Shown here: one piece after another, positions 55,352 through 61,857 of the stretch | How positions within the stretch are numbered: the stretch's first letter is position 1 | Layout of the letters: each line of letters opens with the position of its first letter | Source of the DNA: Flavobacterium indicum GPTSA100-9 = DSM 17447 | Lineage (GTDB): Bacteria > Bacteroidota > Bacteroidia > Flavobacteriales > Flavobacteriaceae | Reading direction: 5' to 3' | NCBI RefSeq assembly: GCF_000455605.1 | Contig: NC_017025.1 | Location: 2,294,001 to 2,358,000 of the forward strand | Length of the DNA: 64,000 nucleotides | Program-made: the position numbers and the translations under genes | The notes under the pieces: generated by a model | The model's database searches: none | Told to the model about the DNA's origin: nothing | Seen by the model: only the letters and a program-made list of their open reading frames with translations

Positions 55352-57106
55352 ATGGAAACACATTTTGAAAGCAATCCGTTGATAGACAGATTACCTACTC
55401 ATTTAAAACAATTCATCAAACCTCAAAATTACGAGGACTACACACCTATTAACCAAGCAGTTTGGAGATATGTTATGCGTAAAAATGTAGACTATCTAGG
55501 TAAAGTAGCACATGAATCTTATCTTGAAGGGCTTCATCAAACAGGAATTGACATTGAAAATATTCCAAACATGTACGGCATGAATCGAATTCTTAAAGAA
55601 ATTGGTTGGGCCGCTGTGGCGGTTGATGGCTTTATTCCACCAAATGCTTTTATGGAATTTCAAGCGTACAATGTATTAGTTATTGCTTGTGACATTCGTC
55701 AATTAGAACATATTGAATATACTCCAGCTCCAGATATTATCCACGAAGGTGCCGGCCACGCTCCTATTATAGCCAATCCTGAATATGCTGAATATTTAAG
55801 ACGATTTGGTGAAATAGGATGCAAAGCAATATCTTCTGCTCGTGATTATGAATTATATGAAGCTATTCGATTGTTATCTATATTAAAAGAAGCCGAAAAT
55901 ACGCCACAAGAAGAAATTGAAAAAGCGGAAGCACAGGTTGATTTTCTACAAAAAAATATGGGTGAGTTATCTGAAATGTCAAGAATTAGAAATTTACATT
56001 GGTGGACGGTAGAATATGGCTTAATTGGAACGGTTGAAAATCCTAAAATATATGGCGCTGGTTTGTTGTCATCAATTGGAGAAAGTGCTTGGTGTATGAC
56101 CGACAATGTTAAAAAAATACCTTATGACATTAAAGCAGCAGATGTAAGCTTTGATATTACAAAACCGCAACCTCAATTATTTGTCACATCCGATTTTGCA
56201 CACTTAAACATGGTGCTTGAGGAGTTTGCAAATAAAATGGCGTTACGAACAGGTGGTTTATCAGGAATAAAAAAATTAATTTCTTCTAAAGCACTTGGAA
56301 CCATAGAATTAAGTACAGGCTTACAAATATCGGGTATCTTTACAAATGTTATTGAGCACGAAGGCAAACCTGTATATATTCAAACAACAGGAAAAACAGC
56401 ATTATCTTATAGAGAAAAAGAATTAGTAGGACATGGAACAGAATACCATGCCGAGGGTTACGGCTCTCCAATTGGCAAATTAAAAGGCATTAATTTAGCT
56501 ATTGAAGATATGAGTCCGCGTGATTTAAGCGCTTACGACATTTATGAAGGCGAACAAGTTACGTTAGAGTTTGAAGGTGGAATAAAAGTTTCGGGAGAAA
56601 TTATAACCGGTACAAGAAATATTCAAGGAAAAATTTTATTGATTAAATTTAAAAATTGTACAGTTACTCATGAGGATACTATTTTATTCCAACCAGAATG
56701 GGGAATTTACGATATGGCTGTTGGTAAAGATGTTATCTCTGCTTTTTCTGGGCCTGCTGATGTAAATAGCTTTGATATGATTAACCATGTTCCATCCAGT
56801 CAAACTATTAAACAAAAAAAATCAATTGAAAGAGAAGAATTAGAACATTTATATAAAAACGTTAGAAACATTAGAGAAAACAAAGCTGCTGAAATAACAT
56901 TAAAAGAAGCGTTTGGTGCTGTTTCTTCAAATCACCCTAATGATTGGTTACTAAGTGTTGAAATTTTAGAAATTGCACATAAAGAAAACAATAGTGATTT
57001 AGTTGAAAAAGTTCAAAATCATTTAGAAAAATTAAAAATTAAAAGACCAGAAGTTGCTCATTTAATCAACAATGGCATTGAACTAATTTTCCCTATTATG
57101 GCTTAA
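55352..57106 (+). CDS. Aromatic amino acid (phenylalanine) 4-monooxygenase, long form
   Basis: A 584-residue hydroxylase. The catalytic part is N-terminal: the PDIIHEGAGHAPIIANPEYA segment gives the iron ligands His 131 and His 136, and HWWTVEYGLIG gives Glu 221, the third ligand. These enzymes use tetrahydropterin and oxygen to make tyrosine from phenylalanine. Here the second His and Glu are 85 residues apart, against about 40 in classical bacterial enzymes, because of a charged helical insert around 165-210. About 300 C-terminal residues form an extra domain. The ACT regulatory domain is absent. Phe rather than Trp or Tyr as substrate is inferred. Confidence 0.88.
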   Translation: METHFESNPLIDRLPTHLKQFIKPQNYEDYTPINQAVWRYVMRKNVDYLGKVAHESYLEGLHQTGIDIENIPNMYGMNRILKEIGWAAVAVDGFIPPNAFMEFQAYNVLVIACDIRQLEHIEYTPAPDIIHEGAGHAPIIANPEYAEYLRRFGEIGCKAISSARDYELYEAIRLLSILKEAENTPQEEIEKAEAQVDFLQKNMGELSEMSRIRNLHWWTVEYGLIGTVENPKIYGAGLLSSIGESAWCMTDNVKKIPYDIKAADVSFDITKPQPQLFVTSDFAHLNMVLEEFANKMALRTGGLSGIKKLISSKALGTIELSTGLQISGIFTNVIEHEGKPVYIQTTGKTALSYREKELVGHGTEYHAEGYGSPIGKLKGINLAIEDMSPRDLSAYDIYEGEQVTLEFEGGIKVSGEIITGTRNIQGKILLIKFKNCTVTHEDTILFQPEWGIYDMAVGKDVISAFSGPADVNSFDMINHVPSSQTIKQKKSIEREELEHLYKNVRNIRENKAAEITLKEAFGAVSSNHPNDWLLSVEILEIAHKENNSDLVEKVQNHLEKLKIKRPEVAHLINNGIELIFPIMA

Positions 57107-57115
57107 TTGTAACGT

Positions 57116-57152
57116 TTGTTACAACAGAATATACGACATCAAACTATATTTG
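57116..57152 (+). promoter_or_regulatory. Likely promoter of the rhodanese gene
   Basis: TTG (57116-57118), a 26-nt spacer and TATATTTG (57145-57152); the -7 box fits fully but the spacing is longer than usual. The ATG is at 57170. Confidence 0.45.
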
Positions 57153-57169
57153 TCAAAAAAAAAGTAAAA

Positions 57170-57478
57170 ATGGGAATATTAGATAAATTAGGTTTTGGAA
57201 ACAAAACCAACGAAATTGCTGAATACACTCAAAAAGGTGCAGTAATTATAGACGTAAGAACATACGAAGAATTTGCAAGTGGACACATTAAAGGTTCAAA
57301 AAACATTCCTCTACAAGTTATTGCTTCTAAAATAAATGATATTAAAAAATTAAACAAACCTGTCATTGCTTGTTGTCGTTCAGGAATGCGAAGCGCGCAA
57401 GCTACTTCAATTTTGAAACAAAACGGAATTGACTGTATTAATGGTGGCGGTTGGCAAAGTTTAGAAAGTAAATTATAA
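57170..57478 (+). CDS. Rhodanese-like sulfurtransferase
   Basis: About 102 residues from the ATG at 57170; the frame extends 54 bases upstream but that part overlaps the promoter. Segments are YTQKGAVIIDVRTYEEFASG, HIKGSKNIPLQVIASKINDI, and the active-site loop IACCRSGMRSAQATSILKQN, where the second Cys in CCRSGMR is the catalytic residue. Single-domain rhodaneses move sulfane sulfur. It begins 63 bases after the hydroxylase gene and ends in a strong terminator, so it is probably a separate unit. Confidence 0.9.
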   Translation: MGILDKLGFGNKTNEIAEYTQKGAVIIDVRTYEEFASGHIKGSKNIPLQVIASKINDIKKLNKPVIACCRSGMRSAQATSILKQNGIDCINGGGWQSLESKL

Positions 57479-57508
57479 TAAAAAGTCCCGAATTCGGGAC
57501 TTTTTAAT
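57479..57508. terminator. Bidirectional terminator after the rhodanese gene
   Basis: A perfect palindrome AAAAAGTCCCGAATTCGGGA plus CTTTTT, with flanking A and T runs. It can end the rhodanese on the plus strand and the opposing gene on the minus strand. Confidence 0.9.
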
Positions 57509-58301
57509 TTGTTTTAAAATCCGAATAAGTATTTTTTATAACTATTTCGGAATTTACATAAGGATTTCCTGCGTTTGAAATGGTAATTTTTATTGGATTA
57601 CCTTGAACATCGTATTCATATTTGTATACTGTTGGTTCTTCCTCATCTATTTGTTCAAAAATTAAATTTCGCATTTTATCATGCTTATAAAGCACTTTAT
57701 TTTTTAAATCAAATATTTGATACACTCCCTTTTCAATTAAATCATCTTTATAGTTTTCTACTTGTATTTCAACCATTTTCTTCCCTTCAAAAGACTTTGA
57801 AGTTTTAGTGTAATGATTCGCATCAGAATAATTAAACGTTACAATTTCGAAAGTATTAAAACCTTTCTCTTTAGTTACAATTTCAAACAATTTATTGTTC
57901 GTATCATAGGAATAAACTGCTTCCTTAAATTCCCTACCTTGCACATATTCTTTTGTCTTTAATAACCTTAACGAACGATCATAAAAAAATTCTTTTTTAT
58001 CTTCTGTTTCACTTGTAACATTTTTAGTCACAATTGCTTTTAAACAATTATCAATAGTGTAATTGTAAGTAATAATTTCTTTGGAGTTTTTACTTTCAAC
58101 TACTATTGAATCTAAATATGTATTATAAAAATAATAGGTTTTGGTTTGTTCCCATTTCTTCGTTCCCTCTTGAATGGAATAAACTACTTGTTCTGAAATA
58201 TGTGTTTTTTCATGTAGATTAAAATCAGACGTCCTGTATTTTTCCTGTCCGATTAACATTACCTGTACAAATAATGTACAAACAATCAATAATTGTTTCA
58301 T
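57504..58301 (-). CDS. Exported YD-like repeat protein, smaller copy
   Basis: A 265-residue protein with signal peptide MKQLLIVCTLFVQVMLIGQ. The mature protein starts YRTSDFNLHEKTHISEQVVY, and the remainder consists of short strands like YSYDTNNKLFEIVTKEKGFN and YEYDVQGNPIKITISNAGNP, typical of RHS/YD-like repeats. It closely resembles the protein encoded immediately upstream at 58304-59626 (shared R-T-T/S-D-F start and YD segments). The two genes are two bases apart, so they are one operon. Function unknown. Confidence 0.68.
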   Translation of the reverse strand: MKQLLIVCTLFVQVMLIGQEKYRTSDFNLHEKTHISEQVVYSIQEGTKKWEQTKTYYFYNTYLDSIVVESKNSKEIITYNYTIDNCLKAIVTKNVTSETEDKKEFFYDRSLRLLKTKEYVQGREFKEAVYSYDTNNKLFEIVTKEKGFNTFEIVTFNYSDANHYTKTSKSFEGKKMVEIQVENYKDDLIEKGVYQIFDLKNKVLYKHDKMRNLIFEQIDEEEPTVYKYEYDVQGNPIKITISNAGNPYVNSEIVIKNTYSDFKTN

Positions 58302-58303
58302 TT

Positions 58304-59626
58304 TTATTTTTTTAATAATGGATACAAAACATTAGCTTGAGATTGATTAATGTTTTTCATTATAAAAACTTCCCCATCAGTTGTTTTAACCAAAAGATCA
58401 CTTGGATTTCTATCTTCTTCAATGGTAAATCTAGAACTGTCGAGATAAACCCCATTTTGATAAAATGAAATTAAATTATTTTTATCTAGAATCCAATAAA
58501 TACTTGTTGGTGATTCAACTTGAAGAGCATCTTGCCACTCATTCTTAGGAAAATCTTCAAAATAAAAATCTTTAACAAAGTATACTTTATTAGTAACTTC
58601 ATTAAAAATTAGTAACCCGGTATGGTTTGGAGATGGATTCAAAAGTACAACTTTTTCATAATTATTATCATACGAATCCTGAATTTCTATTTCATTATTT
58701 TCACCTTTCAATACACTTAAATTATTTTTATGGGAATACTTAATTTTTTTATACGCGGTTAGTAAAGAATCTCGCATTCTCCAATTCAAGTCGTACTTTT
58801 TTATAAAATCAAAATCCATCTGGTTCGACCCACTTACCGTTCCGTCTTGAAAAGTAATTTTAATAAATGTAAAAGAATTATCTTCAAGGAAAGCCGGACT
58901 AATTTTTGCAATTTTAGTAGGGTTGTTTTTCTTGTCGTATTCATAACCGTACTCAATTGTAGAACCATCATCATATATCTGCTTACTGATATTTCTGTTT
59001 GAATCATAGCTATACTCAACCGAAAATGTAGTATCTTCATTCTTGGTTTCACTTTTTATTTTTAAACCCTTCTCATAATATTCTTTTGTAAAATCACCAG
59101 TTGAACCATCGCCCTCTTGTATTACTTTCTCATACGTATCATTGGCTACATTTCTTTTATAAACAGTTGTCTTTACTAGTTCATTTTGAATATCCTTTTG
59201 GATTTCTTTTTCTAAATTACCTTTGGAATCATAAAAGTAAAACGTATTTGAAATCCCTTGTATTTGCATTTTTTCTAACTTTGAATTGGCATATTTAAAA
59301 ATGAATTGCAAGGGAAAGGCAAATTGATTAGTTGAAGGTTTGTAATTTATTTCTTTTAAAGTTGAATCTGGATTATAGAAATAGTTGTATTCTGCTACCA
59401 ATTTATTTTGTTCTACATACGATTCTATTATTTGTTTTTGAAAATAGGTGTCTTGCACATCTGTAACAGAAATACTTTCTAAAACAAACTTGTTCTCATA
59501 TTTATTAAATTTATACAAGGATTCTTCAACTTTTTTTACATCAGAAGAATAGCCAAAGTCTGTTGTTCTAAATTGTTGTTGTGAAAAAGCAACAATGGAA
59601 TAGAAAATTAAAAAATAGTGTTTCAT
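58304..59626 (-). CDS. Exported YD-like repeat protein, larger copy
   Basis: About 440 residues from the ATG at 59626, where signal peptide MKHYFLIFYSIVAFSQQQ begins; an upstream ATG at 59668 would place 14 residues before it, inside a terminator-like hairpin. Body segments are FRTTDFGYSSDVKKVEESLY, YSYDSNRNISKQIYDDGSTI and YEYDKKNNPTKIAKISPAFL, like RHS/YD repeats. The C-terminal third (about 300-440) lacks YD repeats. It probably arose with the following gene by duplication. No toxin domain was recognised, so a polymorphic-toxin role is not supported. Confidence 0.66.
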   Translation of the reverse strand: MKHYFLIFYSIVAFSQQQFRTTDFGYSSDVKKVEESLYKFNKYENKFVLESISVTDVQDTYFQKQIIESYVEQNKLVAEYNYFYNPDSTLKEINYKPSTNQFAFPLQFIFKYANSKLEKMQIQGISNTFYFYDSKGNLEKEIQKDIQNELVKTTVYKRNVANDTYEKVIQEGDGSTGDFTKEYYEKGLKIKSETKNEDTTFSVEYSYDSNRNISKQIYDDGSTIEYGYEYDKKNNPTKIAKISPAFLEDNSFTFIKITFQDGTVSGSNQMDFDFIKKYDLNWRMRDSLLTAYKKIKYSHKNNLSVLKGENNEIEIQDSYDNNYEKVVLLNPSPNHTGLLIFNEVTNKVYFVKDFYFEDFPKNEWQDALQVESPTSIYWILDKNNLISFYQNGVYLDSSRFTIEEDRNPSDLLVKTTDGEVFIMKNINQSQANVLYPLLKK

Positions 59627-59666
59627 TAAAATATATTTTGTATAAAAGTAAAATCTTACTAAAAAC

Positions 59667-59695
59667 AAAAAAATACGTATTTCTACGTATTTTTA
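59667..59695 (-). terminator. Terminator of the OmpA-family gene
   Basis: On the minus strand AAATACGTA pairs with TACGTATTT around GAAA, followed by a T-tract, 24 bases after the OmpA-family stop. Confidence 0.82.
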
Positions 59696-59718
59696 AGACA
59701 TAATTACTAATAAAAAAA

Positions 59719-61791
59719 CTATAATTCTACTATTACAAACTCTACTCTTCTATTTTTTTGTTTTCCTTTTTCAGTATCATTAGGTGCAATAAACTTCGTT
59801 TCTCCATAACCTTTTGCTGTTAGACGATTACCATTTACTCCTTTTTTTAATAAATATTGCATAACGGCATTTGCTCTGTTATTAGATAAATTCATATTGT
59901 CAACATCCGATCCTACTGCATCTGTATGTCCCGAAATTTCTATTTTCATTTTCGAATTATTCATTAAAATATTATATAATTTATCCAATTCAGCATAAGA
60001 ATCCGGTAATAAATCATACTTCCCTGAATCAAAGAATATATTATTTAAACGAATTACTTCTCCTTTTTCTATTGGACTTAAATACAAATCCACTTCCATT
60101 TCTTGATATTCTTTTAAATTTGTTAAATCAATATTTTCAGTTACAGCATAATACCCTTCTTTATTACCCATGAAACTGTATTTTTGTCCATAGGGTAATA
60201 CAATTGAATAACTTCCATCTTTAGGATTTGATATTGCTGTACCTGCATTTTTATTGGTTTTCAAATTATTGTATTCAATTTTGGCGCTTAAAATTTGCTT
60301 GGTTTTATTATCGTATACTTTTCCTTTAATTAACACTACCGGATCTTGTTTCACTTTATTATCTAACACATAAATATCTCCTCCTCTTGAAATATAGGCT
60401 TTATCACCTTTTGCAGATACATAATACGCTAAATCACTTGATGGGGAATTTATGATATCCCCTAAGTTTTTGGGTTTTGACCAATTAGTCCATGAATCAT
60501 CTAATCTTTTCGACACAAATAAATCATATCCTCCATAACCACCATGTCCTCTTGAAGAAAAGTACAATGTTTTACCATCTGCTGCTAAAAAAGGATTCGT
60601 TTCTTCTTCAAAAGTATTAATTGTACTTCCCAAATTTAATGGTGCAGACCAAGTTCCATCCTCTTGAATAAAACTAACAAATACATCTTTAAATCCAAAA
60701 CCAGAATCTCTTTCAACTGTCATTAAAAGAACTTTATTATCACTTGATTGAAAATACCCTACAAATTGATTTTTGTTTTGATAATCTTTAATCACAATCT
60801 CTTTGGGCACTTCCCAACCATTACTTGTTCTGTTTGAAACCGACAAACCTGAACCTTTTGAAGAACCATCTGCATTATAAGTATTTGCTAACACCATTGT
60901 ATTATGATCTGGTGAAACTGAAATCACAAAATTGTAACTACTGTTGTTTAAAGGTTTACCTATGTTTTTTAAAGCAGACCAATTTCCTTTAGCATCTTTT
61001 GTAGCATACCATATATCATCATCATTAACTCCTCCTAAATTATCTGGAGATGCTTTTTTGGCAACATATATAGTATTTCCATCTGCAGCAACAACTGGAT
61101 TTACTTCATCATATTCTTTTGAAGAAATAGATTCAATTTTTTCTATAACTAAATTAGGATCGTACCCTTCAATTACATCAATATGTTTTGGATATTCAAC
61201 CACTTTTAATTCGTCAATTTCAATAGTCATTCCTGCATCTAAAATGAACCCCGACTTTGATCCTCCATACGCATAATCACCCGTTTTAACTACTAATTTA
61301 TCATTAATAAAAATCTCTAAAATGTTAGCGCGTTTTTTTACAAATATTTTATTATACTTGTTTTTTCCATTTATATAAGAAGCTTCTTCCCACTTTTTAG
61401 TATAATAAAATTCTTTCCCAGAATACTGATAAACTTGCACCTGTTTGTTTGGGGTCATATTAACCACTCGATAATCGGAGTAATCATTATAGCAAGACCA
61501 AACTAAACCATAAGCAGCATTTTCCGCAAGAGATTGTGTTACTCTAATTGATGCTTCAACATCATAATCAACCTCATCTGGATTAGTAATTACAGTTAAC
61601 AATTCCCATTTTGCATTTTGAGAATCATTATTTTTCATAACTAAAACTCCTTTCTCAACATTGGTAACTAAATTGTTACTATTAAGTGCCCATTGATTCT
61701 TATCCGAATCGAAAGTATCATGGAAAAGCACTTTTTGTCCAAATAAATTAATTGACGTGAAAGTGAATACTAAAAATAAAAGTTTTTTCAT
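59719..61791 (-). CDS. OmpA-family protein with jelly-roll and PD40-like domains
   Basis: A 690-residue envelope protein. Signal peptide MKKLLFLVFTFTSINLFGQ; a jelly-roll LamG-like domain (about 20-205, VLFHDTFDSDKNQWALNSNN); a WD40-like beta-propeller (about 220-490) with repeats such as EVNPVVAADGNTIYVAKKAS and ETNPFLAADGKTLYFSSRGH; a CNA-B-like part (495-575); and a C-terminal OmpA domain (about 580-690, NIFFDSGKYDLLPDSYAELD, IEISGHTDAVGSDVDNMNLS, NRRVEFVIVEL) that should bind peptidoglycan. OmpA-type proteins often accompany T9SS type B cargo and PorP/SprF proteins. No PorP/SprF gene is adjacent here. It lies 66 bases after the T9SS type B gene. Confidence 0.87.
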   Translation of the reverse strand: MKKLLFLVFTFTSINLFGQKVLFHDTFDSDKNQWALNSNNLVTNVEKGVLVMKNNDSQNAKWELLTVITNPDEVDYDVEASIRVTQSLAENAAYGLVWSCYNDYSDYRVVNMTPNKQVQVYQYSGKEFYYTKKWEEASYINGKNKYNKIFVKKRANILEIFINDKLVVKTGDYAYGGSKSGFILDAGMTIEIDELKVVEYPKHIDVIEGYDPNLVIEKIESISSKEYDEVNPVVAADGNTIYVAKKASPDNLGGVNDDDIWYATKDAKGNWSALKNIGKPLNNSSYNFVISVSPDHNTMVLANTYNADGSSKGSGLSVSNRTSNGWEVPKEIVIKDYQNKNQFVGYFQSSDNKVLLMTVERDSGFGFKDVFVSFIQEDGTWSAPLNLGSTINTFEEETNPFLAADGKTLYFSSRGHGGYGGYDLFVSKRLDDSWTNWSKPKNLGDIINSPSSDLAYYVSAKGDKAYISRGGDIYVLDNKVKQDPVVLIKGKVYDNKTKQILSAKIEYNNLKTNKNAGTAISNPKDGSYSIVLPYGQKYSFMGNKEGYYAVTENIDLTNLKEYQEMEVDLYLSPIEKGEVIRLNNIFFDSGKYDLLPDSYAELDKLYNILMNNSKMKIEISGHTDAVGSDVDNMNLSNNRANAVMQYLLKKGVNGNRLTAKGYGETKFIAPNDTEKGKQKNRRVEFVIVEL

Positions 61792-61833
61792 AAAAATTGA
61801 ATTTTATCAAAGAAAACAAAATTTCATAGAAAT

Positions 61834-61857
61834 AAAAATACGTAAAAGTTCGTATTC
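61834..61857 (-). terminator. Probable terminator of the T9SS type B gene
   Basis: On the minus strand AATACG pairs with CGTATT around AACTTTTA, followed by TTTTATTT. It touches the stop codon, and the stem is only six base pairs, so the call is moderate. Confidence 0.6.

Noticed and set aside
57504..59626. RHS/YD proteins as a polymorphic toxin and immunity pair
   Set aside because: Both are short secreted proteins with no RHS shell, no variable toxin tip and no immunity-like gene; the two are alike instead of being toxin and partner.
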